From: Apteryx mantelli | Lineage: Eukaryota > Chordata > Aves > Apterygiformes > Apterygidae | DNA length: 64,000 bases | Direction of reading: 5' to 3' | Assembly: GCF_036417845.1 (NCBI RefSeq) | Contig: NC_089981.1 | Coordinates: 3,055,501 to 3,119,500, forward strand | Shown: positions 1 through 12,590 of the stretch, piece by piece | How the letters are laid out: every line of letters begins with the position of its first letter | Position numbering within the stretch: position 1 is the stretch's first letter | Notes under the pieces: generated by a model | What the model was told of the DNA's origin: nothing | The model's input: the letters and a program-made list of their open reading frames with translations, nothing else | Database searches by the model: none | Program-made: the position numbers and the translations under genes

Positions 1-82
1 TCTAAATAAAGCGGTGAAAAATGTCCCGATAATTGAACTGGATTGTGGCTCCAACATTGACTATGGTATTTAACCATGCTTG
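1..82. other. Short unique left edge
   Basis: These 82 bases precede the segment shared with the right edge of the window. No gene or repeat is recognised in them. Confidence 0.4.
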
Positions 83-605
83 GATTGCTGCTCTGATAGA
101 TTACAAAGCTCAGCTATGACATAAGGTCAAGGCCTTGGAAAGGTGTTAGCAGAGCTCCTTTAAATGAAGCGTTCCCGGAGACACCAGGTTGGCACAGACT
201 GATGAAAATCGGAGTGAATGCCTGGCATCGGGGAACGGCCTCTGTGCCCACCAGTGTTCCTGGGAGCCTTGGAAAGTCTAGTACAGTGTATGTCACCCTT
301 CACTGTAAGGCAGACACCTAGTGCAGCATCCTGCTCCTCTCATGCTCCTATTTACTATGCAATGAATCGCAGTCCCCTCAAAGATCTCTTGCTGTCTTCA
401 GCAGCTCTCTCAAGTTGAGGCACCTCATGTCAGCACACCAATATATGTGAGATGAAACCTGCTTGTGCTGTGCCATCCTGAAGGATTTGCTTTCTCTTGG
501 AAGCTTAGCACCACCATCACTTTTTTTGTGTAGAAACGTGAGCAGACACCACTCTCTGAAGCTCGTAGGAGCTAGTGGGAAAGCATACCCTCTCAAAATA
601 CCTAG
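83..605 (+). repeat. Duplicon left part, shared with right window edge
   Basis: This segment recurs at 63271-63795 in the same orientation with roughly 95% identity by eye. The match starts abruptly at the GATTGCTGCTCTGATAG sequence. It is absent between units A and B, where unit A's end joins directly to the equivalent of position 606. It is therefore part of the larger duplication unit but was lost or excluded when the A/B tandem junction formed. The short open frames in it show no recognisable protein family and it looks non-coding. Confidence 0.75.
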
Positions 606-663
606 TTATTCCTCTTAATGCCAGGAGAAGCCTAGACCTGAGACTTACACAGCTCTAAGGTGT

Positions 664-1602
664 CTAAAGGTAAAAGCCACAATACCACCCCAAAGGCTTG
701 GGTTTGACTGGTGACAATATGCTCACATCGTTTTGACTGACAATTTCCAAAGAAAGATGAGAGCTACATGAAACCTTGAATTTAGTTTCAGTTCTACTCT
801 TGTCTGCTGAGAAGATGGTGGAAGGGCGCATATAGATGAAAACGCATGGCCCAAAGAACAGAAGTGCAACAGTGATATGGGAGGTGCAGGTAGAGAGTGC
901 TTTGAGACGCCCTTTGGAAGAGTGTGTCCTCAAAGAGACCAAAATAATGACACAGGACACAACAAGAACAAGCAAAGAGCCCGAGGAAGTCAGACCACTA
1001 TTGGCAACCACTATGCAACCAACCACGTAGGTGTCAGTGCAGGCCAGCTTCAGCAAAGCGTGTACATCACAGAAGTAGTGGTTGATCTCATTGGGCCCAC
1101 AAAACACTAGCTGAGCGGTCAGCAGGGTCTGCACCGGGGAGTGCACACAGCCTCCCACCCACGAAGCTGCCACCAGCCGGCCACACACATGCTTGTTCAT
1201 AATGCCTGTGTAATGAAGCGGCTTGCATATAGCAGCGTAACGATCATACGCCATTGCTATGAGGATGAACATCTCCGTGCAGGCAAAGAGATGGACCCCA
1301 AAGAGCTGTGCTATGCAGCCCACAAAAGAGATGGTCTTCTTTTCAGCAAGAAGGTCATAAATGAGTTTGGGAACAGTGACAGTAGAGTAACTGATATCTA
1401 CAAAGGACAAGCAACTCAGGAAGAAGCATGGGGTGGGAGAGTCCAGCTGTTGACTGTTCTGTATAGTGATGATGATAAGCAGGTTTCCAAGAATAATAGT
1501 GGCATAGAAGACTAAGAAGAATGTGAAGCATACTTTTGCTAATGTATCATCTTGTGTGAGTCCCTGGAATACAAACTCCATCACATTGTTCTTGTTCTTC
1601 AT
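664..1602 (-). pseudogene. Olfactory receptor OR1-A, TM7 lost (pseudogene)
   Basis: This is an OR (class II, family-4-like) on the minus strand. The likely start is the MKNKNNV methionine at 1602-1600; a 3' splice-site-like tract ending in CAG lies just upstream (AG at 1624-1623), as expected for single-coding-exon ORs. Hallmarks present are GN in TM1, MAYDRY-AIC after TM3, paired cysteines in loop 2, and KALSTCTSH at TM6. The TM2 motif PMYFFLS reads PTPCFFLS, with one extra residue. Receptor homology stops near position 800, after the SADK sequence past TM6. The last ~45 codons to the stop at 664 are unrelated filler, so TM7 with PMLNPLIY and the C-tail is missing. The frame is open but a six-helix receptor cannot signal normally, so I call it a pseudogene. 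Confidence 0.82.
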
Positions 1603-1683
1603 ATACATCACGTAGACAGGACCTGAAGCACAGAATAAAGCCACCTGTGATGGCATTAGAAACACAGTGTTATCAGTACACAT

Positions 1684-4600
1684 CCATGTCGATCACTGGT
1701 ATGTTCAATATCAATGTATTCCCTTTTATGTCTTTTGGGGAAAGTTTCCTTTCAAAGTCAATGCTTCTCTCAAGGAGTGACAGTTGATATCTAACTCAGA
1801 ATGTATTACTGAAGTGTGTATTAGTGAGCTCCACTTATTTGCTTGAGGGAGTTGGTGGAAATATCCTCCAGATTCATATTTCTGATCTTTGCCCCTTTTA
1901 AAAAGGAAGACTACCTACTAGGTTACCTAAACATCCACTTTTGTTGTGTTGATTTGGAAACGAAAAACTGACTGAGAAGGGTAGTGCATGTTTTGATTTG
2001 AGTCTCAACACATTAGTCATGCCCTAAGGAATTCTGCTCAAGCAGTGAATGTACCTTCTTTTTCAACCCTCTGAGGGAATTCAACAGAACTAGTCCTTGC
2101 TATTGCTCTCTGACTCTGGTAGAATGTCCATGCATTTTTGTGCAACCATCAGTATTCACATCATGACACAAGGCAGCTGCCTAATTAACATCACTTCAAC
2201 TATCAGTGTAGATCCTTCTGGAGGAGGTAAAGTGGACACCTACCTCATGTCTGTCTAGCAGAGATGTGCCTTTAGGCACAAATTGTCTTTAAGGTGCCCT
2301 AAGTGAAATCAGACCATGTTCAAGGGATGCCAGGAAACCTGAAGCAGGAGAGTCATTGTCCTATAAGTGCTGTACTGGGCTACATCTTGTGTGGATTGGT
2401 TCCAGTTATAGCTTATGAGTTTCTGGGTTGCGACCTCAGTCTCCAAAAGAGCGGGCTTGTATTTTCTCAGACCACCTTTCCTACAGCACATGGGTGAATA
2501 CTGGAGATAATCTGCATTAACGATGTGTCAGTAAGGTTTTTGTACACCTCAGCCAAGTTCTGGACTAGGCATGGAAACCCCCATAAACACACCTGTGATG
2601 CCCCTGGGGTAATAAATACACCACTGCTGAATCTCCTTTACTCACCAACACCCTTGTATTCACCTTTGCTGCACTCTAGTGCAGTACGCAAGTATCACTA
2701 GTGTTCCGTTTCTACACTGAAAAGATAGATGGCAAGAGCTGCATAACAGTGTCCACAATACTGGCAAGTCCTTTGGGCTCTTAATCCTGTTCCACAATCA
2801 CAGGTCAATCACTTCCTTCTCACGAGATCTCTGCCTCTTCCACCCTCCAACTTCAGCAGCAGAGGAAATATTCTTTCATGTCTCCGTCCCTATCTCCATG
2901 CCACTCCGTGGGCAGAGGGAAAGCAGTGTGGGGAGGCCCAAAGCGTGTGTGTTAAGAGCATTGTTGCCACGATGTGTACAGCTAGAGGGGACAAGTTAAG
3001 ACTGAGTACATAGGCAGTGCTGCAGCTACCTATTGACTCCTTGACTCTGTAACACCAGAAACTTCCTTTTGACAGATATTTCTGGAAATGGCATATAACT
3101 GAAAAATAAGCAAAGACGACACCAATTAAAAGAAAGGGTAAAAAAAAATTGAGTTCTTTCTACTTCATAAAATGCACCTCACAAAAGTCACTCAACAATA
3201 ACGCCTCTTTTCAAAGGCAGGATTTCATAGTCATGCTTGAACAAAGCAAAGAAGCAAGATCAGAAAACTTGCACAGTTTATATTTGCTAGTCTCCAACAG
3301 TTTGCCTGCTATTCTCCTCTGATGACCTTCTCGGACCACTTCAGGCAGTTTCATCAAAACCTCTCAGCTCCAAGCTGCTTCTTATGTGTCACGAGAGCAG
3401 TCCACATCTCTGCCAGGGCTGAAAACTGCAGAGGATGAAACGGACAGCCTGAATGTCTAGCTCCATTTCTCATTCTGCTAAAACAACTTCCAAGAGCATC
3501 TGCAAGAACAACTCTCTCTCTCCAGATGGGGAAGTTGTGGCAGAAATATTTCAAGTAAATTGCACAGCAGAAGCACAAGCTTACCAGAAGCAACGAGATC
3601 CCAGAGGCATGTGAAGTTTTCTTTGTCAGAAAGAATCAGTGGACGGGGAGCTAAAATATATATTTTGGACAGCTATTAGAGTAATCTCTACAGGGTGACT
3701 CTGGAGCGTGATCACCTAGACCATGTCACATTGTGGGGGGGTTTGCTTGCGTTCTTGCTTGCTTTCCAATGCTGTCCAGATAAATGGACTTCATTTATTA
3801 TTAGCTATGTGCTTCTTTTGGAAACATTTCTATTTAAAATCAATGTCATGGCTGACCATTTGCAAGAGTTTGTGTTCACATTACCCTTGCAATCAAACAT
3901 TTTTTGAGTAAAGATGTCTCTTACACGTGTCAGATATTTTTCCCTTCTAAGCCAATATTTCACATATGCTTTCTTATTTCTTATTAACTTGCTCTTACCA
4001 TTGCATGTTTGCAGCATAAATAAATATCATAACTGTGCTATATGACTGTTGGCACTTAGACATCTGGTCTGTACACGTTTGAAACAAGAAGTAAACGAGG
4101 AAATTATTTCAAGACTTTAAAAATGTTTGTGGTCAGGCCTCACTACTTGCCAGGTATTTTTACTCAGGCAATGCAAAATACAGAAGCAGCTGTTTAGTCC
4201 TCATATTAAGTCATTATAAGAATCTGGGCCAATGTGTAGAGGAATCAAATGTTGTTGTTGTTGTTGTATTCACCTTCCATAAACTATGGTCCCGCTGTTG
4301 CCTGCTAGCATCCAGCAGCCGGAAGAGAAATCAGAAAAATCATGGCGTTCTTCCCCAAAACATTTAAAAAAAAAAAACAGTTTTTAAATTATAAGCCTTA
4401 GCTTGAACTGGCCGTGTGCCCTAACCCCTCAGCAGTTTCAGTATGAAGGGGGTCAGTGGGTCCCATCTGTCTTTCTACCTGCCCCACCCCGGGTGAGACA
4501 GACCAACCTCTGAAGGCGCCTGTCCCTCTCTGTTGACAAGGGTGCTGAGCTATACAACTGTCCTTCATTGCATGAAGAATTTAGACTGCTACAAATAGGT

Positions 4601-5996
4601 GGGGCTGGTCCCACCTTTAGCTGTGCCCACAGAGTGTGAATGCTGGGTGAGGGACATGCTGACCCGGGCCTGAGGGACACTATCCCTCTAAGCCTTGAGA
4701 ATCAGGATTTATCCCAGTTCCGTCCTGCTGGCTGCCACCCACATAACCCACCACGGTGAGGAGAAGACACTGAGACGTCTGCAGTGTGCTGGTGCATGCC
4801 TGTGAAATGGGAACCCACTCTGCCACCCCCTGCATAGAGCAGAGGACATTCAGGGAAGCAGAGCATTTCTGACATTGTCCCAGGGTTTGGTCTGTAGATC
4901 TGCCGCTCTCCTGTGCAGGGAACACCTTCTTATCTTGAACCACACTTAAGCCATGTTAAGGTGCAACACAAGTGCAAGCAAGTGTTTATAGGGAACATGA
5001 AGTGAAGGAAGGAAAAAGAAAGTGCTTTAGTTACTTTCAGAGTGCATTACACAGATGTCTTTCTCCCTCACGCAGCTGATCTGCTCTTTTCCTCCTGGCA
5101 AGGTAGAAGTCAGGGTCCCGTGGCTCCTCGTGGCTCCTTCGTCCTTGTGGAGAACCTTAGCTGCTACAACTAACCTCCCTGTGGCAGCTGTGACTGGCTC
5201 TGAGATGATTTAATCTTCCATCTTCACATTTCTTCTCTTCCCTCCTGCAGGAGTAGCTGCTCCAGCTATTCCCTTGGAATACGTGTTTCTTCCTTTGCCT
5301 GGGCCTGTAGATGTGCCCTGTTGGGCTAGGAGTTATCCTGCGTACAGGAATTATTCCCAAACAACTCTTTTTTTTCACTGACACATAAAATTGTGCCCCC
5401 CAATGCTTTCTTTGGTGGTGACAATTTCCTACAGTGAGCAATTTATCTTTCACTTGGACCTTTGATTCTCTATTAGTCTAAACAGTAAAATGCAAAATCT
5501 GAGGCAGAGATGAAGGGCAGAGGGGATGGTTAGGAAGGAGGGCATTAGTGATAGCTGAACTGCTGCAGAAAGGCATAGAGTTGCTGCACTGGAATGGGAA
5601 GGGGAGAAGCTTCTCCTCATATCACCTGCATCAGCAAATGACCCAACCCACATCTAATATCAGCAGTTTAACTGCTAACCCATGGATTCAGCATATGACA
5701 ATGCAGTACTCATAAGAAGGCATTCATTTATTTATTTGCTGGTGTCTCGACAGTGCTTGGAAGCCCCAGTCCTGGGCCTGTGCTATTCAAAAAGAGAACA
5801 TAAAGGGAATCCCTGCTAGTCACAGAGTTTACAATGCCATTCCAATCAAAACATGAACTTTCAGCGTCTTCCTAATTACTGCAACAGCTAAAACCAAGCT
5901 TTTCTTCAAAAGGGAGCTTTCAGTAAATTTTCCAAAATGGAATTATAGTGAGAGAGACTTGATTTTCTCAGCTCCTGAGAAAATGTTACCCCAGTT
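1684..5996. other. Non-coding interval between OR1-A and OR2-A
   Basis: Duplicated in unit B at 19311-23699. No gene is recognised; short open frames lack family resemblance. It contains short CT (3512-3523) and GTT (4251-4267) runs that are expanded in B. A ~205-bp stretch at about 2788-2992 is present only here. B in turn has 210 bp absent here, near 5720. Confidence 0.6.
4251..4267 (+). repeat. GTT trinucleotide microsatellite, unit A
   Basis: About 5.7 GTT copies; the unit B equivalent at 21712-21743 is nearly twice as long. Confidence 0.8.
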
Positions 5997-6930
5997 CTAC
6001 ACCTCACCCTTTTCACTCCAGACTTTCCTATTCCACAGTTTTCTCATGGCACTTTTCATCTCCTCATTTCTCAGCGTGTAGATGAGTGGGTTCAGCATGG
6101 GCGTGATGACAGTGTAAAAGACAGCTACCCTCTTCTCCTCCGAGAGACTGCTGGATGGGCGTATGTAGGTGAATGCGCATGGCCCAAAGAAGAGAATCAC
6201 CACAGCAATGTGGGACCCACAGGTGGAGAGGGCTTTGTACCGCGCTTCGGACGTTTGCCTTTTCAAGGATAACAAAATGACAATGTAGGACGTGACCAGG
6301 ATGAAGAAAGAGCCCAAAGAAATCATTCCACTGTTGGCAACGACAATGATGCCCACAACATAGGTGTCGGTACAGGCCAGTTGTAGTAGGGGATGGACAT
6401 CACAGAAGTAGTGGTCAATTTTGTTGGGGCCGCAAAAAGGGAGGCTAATGGTTATGAGGGTCTGCACCAGGGAGTGCACAAAGCCCCCCACCCATGAACC
6501 CATCGCCATCCAGCCACACACACGCCTGGTCATGAGGGTGGTGTAGTGCAGGGGTCTGCATATGGCAAAGTAGCGATCATAGGCCATCACTGTGAGGATG
6601 AAGATCTCAGCGCCGCCGGAGATATGAAACCCAAATAGCTGTGCCATGCAACCCCCAAAGGAAATGGTTTTCTTCTCAACAAGGAAGTCAGCAATCATTT
6701 TGGGAGCTGTGACAGAAGAGAAGCAAGTATCTGCAATGGACAGGTGGCAGAGAAAGAAATACATGGGGGAGTTCAGACGCTGACTGCTAACTACAGTGAC
6801 AACGATGAGCAGATTTCCTGCCACAGTAACAATATAGAAGAACAAAAACACCACAAAACATTTTCTGCACCCCTTGGTTCTTTGAAAGGCCCAGAAGAAT
6901 GAATTCCTTCACACTGCTTACATTCTCCAT
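5997..6930 (-). pseudogene. Olfactory receptor OR2-A, frameshifted
   Basis: This is the unit A copy of the OR family-4-like receptor that is intact in unit B. From TM1 onward (codons from 6854 down to the stop at 5997) the frame is open with all hallmarks: SPMYFFL in TM2, [20 protein letters not shown] in loop 2, KALSTCGSH in TM6 and [12 protein letters not shown] in TM7. The ancestral start is the methionine at 6930-6928. Between it and TM1, near 6861, A lacks two bases (ACATTTTC where B has ACATATTTTC). This puts the first ~23 codons in another frame. Initiation at the internal Met at 6854 would give 285 aa lacking the N-terminal glycosylation/TM1 lead, so reduced or no function is expected. 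A splice-acceptor-like tract lies upstream (AG at 6975-6974). Confidence 0.88.
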
Positions 6931-9900
6931 GTTGATCAGTCAGGTGCCAATATGCAATATACACCTTATACACCTGGGAAAACAAAGACAGACACATGAT
7001 TCATCAGCATTTTTTCATTATTAATAATGAATTCTATATCAGAAGTGGATACAAACCAAGAAAGATATAGCATTAGTATTAAGCTTATGAAATGTTTAGT
7101 TTCTGTCATGTATTTTTTCACAGCTATTTAATTCTCCACAGTACAAAGCTTCTACCATGGCTTTGGTGGCATGGAGATAGGTGCACTCTGTGATATGTTC
7201 CTTAATCCTGGTCCTCCAGGATTTTGAAGGACTGGCTCCATGGCTGGTAGCCTTCCATGCACTAAGGACACGGCCAGAGTGTTCACCTTGGGCACTACAA
7301 GGCAGATAATGCAGCATGTTTGCCCTCAGGGGAGACAAAGTCCCTGACAGCAATCTTTGTAAAATGGGTGTCTTTAAGAGTACCTGGAAATATTGCTCAG
7401 AATGATGATTTGCTTTATAAGTACACGTGATCTTTGAATTCTTGTTTAGAAGGGAAATGTAACCACATGCAGAGAAAAGAACTCTCTTGTGTATAGACAT
7501 TTTGAAACGTAAATATGAAATGTCACAGGCGGAAAAATGAGTTCTGGGAAGGTTATCTATCATGGAGGGGAAAAAAATTGCACATATGACTTAATGTAGT
7601 ATTTCACATTGTTCTAAATCTCAGCATTGTTTCTATCAGAGGAAGGAAGAATGAAAGACTCTTGTGAGATCTTCTGTAGCAGCATTGTACTGATTTTACC
7701 TAGTATGATTTTTGATACGCTCTGCGTGATGCTTTCAAGGGTTAACTTAGCTTAATGAAGCTAATCTAACTAAACTCCTTCAACAGCCAGTATAAGTCTG
7801 ATTCATAGGCTGATTCAGAATGACTAAATTAGGGTCCTTTGCAGAACCCTTTTTTCCTCCACTCACTATGAGGAGCTTAAGCAAATTAGCACCACCAGGT
7901 TAGAATGACCTTTAGAGAATAATCCCTTTTGGTCCCTGAAAGTAGCTCAGGGCTTTCTGTAATGCCATCCACCTTTTTCAGGTTATGGCTGAGCTCCTTG
8001 TCCCTAGGCATTTCTACATCCATACAGTTTCTCATTCGAGACAAGGTCACATTCCAGCATAAACATGGGACTTCTTTGGTTCACCCTGTGTTCCACCTAC
8101 AACCCATCAAGCATTACATGTCACTAATAAATGAATAGCCCACATCTTTAGAAAGAGTGTAATGTCTCTAGCTTGCCATTATGCACCCAGACCACCAGAG
8201 TTCCTTTGGTCAAAGAAGCCTGGGAACCACCAGATTAAACTCTTCACAGAGAGTTTAAGGTCAGCCAAAAGCAGGCACTCTTTTAATAAAAATATCCACT
8301 GTATGGGCTTCCTTCTAGGATCAAAACATTCCCCGTCAGCTGGTGTTAAAATGCACCATTTTAAGTCCTGCAGAATTACACCACAACCAGGTCTTCTCAT
8401 TTGTGTTGGTGATCTGTGAGCAAATCTGTGGAATGATTCAGTTAAGCCAAGTTATCTACCAACTACTTCAATCTGCAGCATAATCAGAAATTCTCGTGCA
8501 GGCACAAAATGATCAAGCATCCACAGGAAACACTGAAACTGACAAAACCCAAGATTACTTTCAAACCCACAAAGTGAAGCCGAGAGAGGAAGTGGGCAAA
8601 GTTAGGGACTTTTCCTATGCTTACAGTTGTACTTACACTAGATGAAAGTTTTTCAAGCAGAAGGGTAAACTTTACATGGATGGTTCCCTTTCAGATATTT
8701 CAACAAGGAAAAGGATCAGTAAGAACAACGGGAGGTCAGTTTCTCCCTCGTCGTATCAAGTCGTGATCCTTTCTACCCCTCTTCCTTCTACTGAGCAACG
8801 ACGTAGACTTCTCAACAGAATAAATGACAGGGATGAAATGAGCACACCTTTATGGCTGTGCAGTACCCAGTCGAAAAGAAATAGCTGGGCTCCATCCAAG
8901 CCAGAGCATGACTGGAAGCATACCACAGCAATCGCAGGGCCATATTTAGGCAGTCAGAAAGGAGTGACCGAGAGAGAAATGGTCAGGGGAATCTATATGC
9001 CTGAATACCAGCAGGTGGCAAACTCCTGAGCTAAAAACAAGGTGTGCATCTACAAAAGGACCGATTCACAATTCAGACAGCTCGGCTATGTATCTTGCTT
9101 TCCATCACCACCAAACTGCATTTAACAAACTACCCATCTGTCTGATCTCATCTCATCGCCTTAAGTCATGTAGGCACCTGTACCTAAGCTAGGCATATTA
9201 CACCTGACCAGTCTACTTGTAGATGTGATGAATCATGTGCTGCAGGTACCCATTTCTTACTGTTGACTCCAAGAGGATTACTAGAATGACTAATTCAGTA
9301 GAGGATTGCCACCAGTTATGGCTTATCTCTTCAAGTGCCTTTGCAGGGGTAGACCTGAGCTATATGACATAATGCAATCAGCTGCAAAATAAAATGAATC
9401 TCATGTGTACTCTTAACATCTCAAAAAGGGTGAGAAATTGCACCATCTCCTTACTGCATGCATTCTTCCCTAAAATCTCAGGTGGTTATGGGAAACAAAA
9501 GAATAATTTCGAAGCAATCTAATCTGCGGCTGTAGAACTAGCTCTGTATATGATTCTAGCCAAAGACAACTAGAGACAGTTGATAACTTCAGTGGAAGTT
9601 CCTTTCTGTATTTTCACATTTGTGCAAGAAGAAAGGAAAAGGAAGAGGAAAGCAAAGCAAAACAAAGCAAAGCAAAGCAAAGCGAGAAGCCAGAGAAGCT
9701 GCAAAACTTACCTCGCCTGTCTTTAGAGATCTAATTTTTTGTGTAAGGGCTGTACAGCTTTATCTCCTCAACTTCTGTGTTCCCTGATATGAATGTGTTA
9801 GAGCACAGCACCTTTAAAGAACATAGAATGGCTTCTGGAAAGCTTCCAAAACTTGCTTAGGAGGTGGCTGTCAGTGTATAATCCAACCCCATCTAATTTA

Positions 9901-11889
9901 TTACTTGCTTTCGTGTGTCACAAGTGTATCTTGATGTTTCCTGCCTGTGTGAGAAGTGGTTTAATAGGCTGTGTGGATGATGTGACCTGGGTGTGCTGAA
10001 TGATGCTTTCATATCCCAGGACTGAGAAGAAAACCATTTAAGCACCAACCTTTAACCCTCTCCCAGGAAATCTTCCACCTGAAGGGCTCTTGTGGCTGGA
10101 GGAGGGAGGGGTGGAGGCTTAGTGAAGGGAAGGCGTGAAAGAAAGAGGCAAAGGAGGAGAATGAGTTCTGTCTTGACTGAAAAGTTTAAGTAAATACATT
10201 TTAAAGAAACAGTGGTCAGTCAATGCTTTTATAATGATATCACAAAGGCATTTCAGGGTTTCTCCATAAGAAATAACACTCAAAGGAGTAGCTGAGTATT
10301 CAACTGGACAAGCATATGCATGGACCTATGCAGTTAACACTTCTCGGAGTTCTTCCTTACTCCAAGCTGATAGTTGTATGGATTTCCCATGTGTAAAGGG
10401 CCATTAGGTCCACTGCTCTGGCTTCCTAGCATTGTGAATGCTAAAACAGTCCATTTGTAATCTAGATATTTTCTCTTCTTTTTTAACTTCTGTGTATTCC
10501 AAAAAACATGTAAAAGAGAAATCCTCATTAAAGGAAACAAAGAAAGAAACCTCAAGCTGTAGGAAGAGTCACCATCCTCCAGGGATGGTAAAGAATTCCT
10601 ATCACAGGAGTCTTTTAAGGACAGGTTGGGCTCATTTCTCTCAGGAGTGGTTACGATGAAGTTTTGATAGGGACAGAAGATGTCCTGGGTGACCTCTTGA
10701 TGACCTTCCAAGTCCTATCTCACCAGAAATTTCATCACTGGAAATCCAGTGAATAAAGCCTCTTTGCAAGAATTTGCATGTTTTGACAGAGGTCAGTCAA
10801 TTACCAAGTCAGTCAAAAAAATCCTTCATTTACGAATTGGGAAACTGAGGGAGGACGTCACCTATTTAATTCAGATGGAAGTCAGCAAATTTAACCCTGA
10901 CTTAGTCACTCTAGGCTCTTCTGCGTTAAAAAATGAATGTCTCTGGAGGCAGATGCATCTGATCTACCTCAGAACTGATTTTAGGATGCGATTAGGTCTG
11001 AAATGGACATCTAGCTTTTAAACAAAATAACTTAGGGCGGACAAATCTCACTGTCATGACAGGCCCCATCTTTCTTAACCTGAGCAGCTGCAGTCAAAGG
11101 TGAACCTAAGAAATGAAACAAACGAAGCAAATAGACATGCTGATTTATATCAGCATATCATCTCAACCAAGGCCCAAGTCAAATTCATCATTTCTCTCAA
11201 CTCTACTGTGTATTTGTAGCTTATGCCTCATGGATGTCAGGAAAGACATTGTCTCAGCTACTGTCCTTTGCTTTGTTTTGCTGAAATTTCTGGAAATGTG
11301 GAATGGCCTGATAGCAACATAGTTAATGTCTCCATCTCCTCTGCACAGAATGCCAGCGATCTCCACAGTGAAAACAGAAATCCTACAGTTAATGAGAATA
11401 AATACTGGTAAAGAAATGCCTTGGTGAAAATAGTCCCCTAACTTAAATGTCCTTTTACTGTCGCCTGGAGTCTTGGGCAGGTTATTGAGGGTTAACAGTA
11501 GTCACTGCAGGAAACAAGAGTATTGGGTAGGAAGGTAAACAAAGTCTTACAGTCTTTGGGAAAGGAAGAGGAGCAACAGATGACAGAAGCCAGAGATCAG
11601 GCCAATAGCGTCTGGCCTGCTAACCTAGTATGAGTCGGCCTGCCACTTTCTGTACCCAGTGGCACACATGGCAGCAACTTGGCTAGCATCACATTCATGT
11701 CCTTTTGTTTCCCTAGCCAAATGGACTACCAGAGGTGACTTAATGCACAAGTCCAAATGAAGAATTGCTGTTACCTCCTGCTGCAAAATAATTCCCCGTA
11801 GGGGTGCGCTTAGTGCCAGCAAAGGAGAAAGGTCTTTTCTCCATTTTCATTCCACTTACCTCGGCACCTGGCTCTGGACATCACTATGG
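6931..11889. other. Non-coding interval between OR2-A and minisatellite
   Basis: Duplicated in B at 24636-29595. No gene is recognised. A 155-codon minus-strand frame at 7096-7563 and a 117-codon plus frame at 8676-9029 are partly retained in B but show no family hallmark. It includes the AAAGC-type microsatellite at 9649-9683. The right end (about 10.7-11.99 kb) is nearly identical to B. Confidence 0.55.
9649..9683 (+). repeat. AAAGC pentanucleotide microsatellite, unit A
   Basis: About seven imperfect AAAGC copies, one interrupted by AAAAC. The unit B counterpart at 27342-27379 has a different interruption pattern (AAGTG). Confidence 0.75.
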
Positions 11890-12590
11890 CAGCAGGTCAT
11901 GCTCAGGGGAGCTGTGATTTGGACAAGGAGGGACTGTGCATGGTGAGATGAACGAGGTTTTGCAGCTGGATAGTGAATACTGGCAAGGGGGTTGTTGACA
12001 GAGCCATGGTGAATGTGTGTTGTGAATTTGATGATGAGCAGGATGGGGACAAGGCACGGTGTGGAGGGAAGTTGTGAAACTTGAAATGGATGCTACATGG
12101 CCAGGGACTGTCTTTGTGGAGTTTGTGAAATCAGAAGTGCCTGAGGTGTGGTGAGGGACTGTGCTGAAAGATCGTATGAAGTGGCAGGTAATACTGTGGG
12201 TGCCAAGCTGTGTTGAAAGACCTTGTGACATCAGAAGCGGACATCGTGTTTTGAAGGGTAACACTAGGAGAGGTTGCAAAATTGTGGCTGCTGAGGTGTC
12301 ATAAGGCTGGCTAGAAAGTTCAAGGAGACCCTACAGTAGAACAGGTTGTGCGAAGTAGTAGGGGACAATGTATGGTGACAACTTGTGTTGGGAGAGGTTT
12401 TGAGGTCAGAAGAGGACACTCGGTAGTGGTGAGTGTGCTAAGGGAGGTTCTGCAGTGACAGTGGACCCTTGGGGAAGGAGAAGTTGTGTTGAGGGAGGTT
12501 GTGAAATCAGCAGCAGGCATTATGGAAGAGGACTGACAATTTCTCAATCTGTGTGACCCTGAACAGCAGTAGAGCATCTTCTGCAAGGCT
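11890..12590 (+). repeat. Degenerate ~50-bp minisatellite, unit A
   Basis: A G/T-rich tract made of diverged tandem repeats. The clearest units begin TGTGTTGGGAGAGG, TGTGCTAAGGGAGG and TGTGTTGAGGGAGG, spaced 50 and 51 bp apart near 12.38-12.49 kb. Further decayed copies with GAGGTTGTGAAATC-like cores run back to about 11.9 kb. The antisense strand is open for 131 codons (11884-12279) only because the repeat is stop-poor; the His/Ser/Thr-rich translation resembles no protein I know. Part of this tract (12251-12732) recurs in inverted orientation at 43344-43824. Confidence 0.7.

Noticed and set aside
664-1683. Functional 339-aa OR1-A starting at the ATG at 1683
   Set aside because: The extra N-terminus lies upstream of a splice-acceptor-like site, and TM7 is replaced by unrelated sequence, so the open frame is misleading.
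7096-7563. 155-codon minus-strand open frame kept at the same length in both units (7096-7563 and 24801-25268)
   Set aside because: No family hallmark, signal peptide or domain. Its preservation is expected from the overall high A/B identity.
8676-9029. 117-codon plus-strand frame (99 codons in unit B)
   Set aside because: The N-terminal part is broken in B by an indel and no family is recognisable, so there is no evidence of coding constraint.
11884-12279. 131-codon His/Ser/Thr-rich antisense frame, also at 29590-29985
   Set aside because: It lies in a degenerate ~50-bp minisatellite that is poor in stops on that strand, and has no protein-like domain structure.
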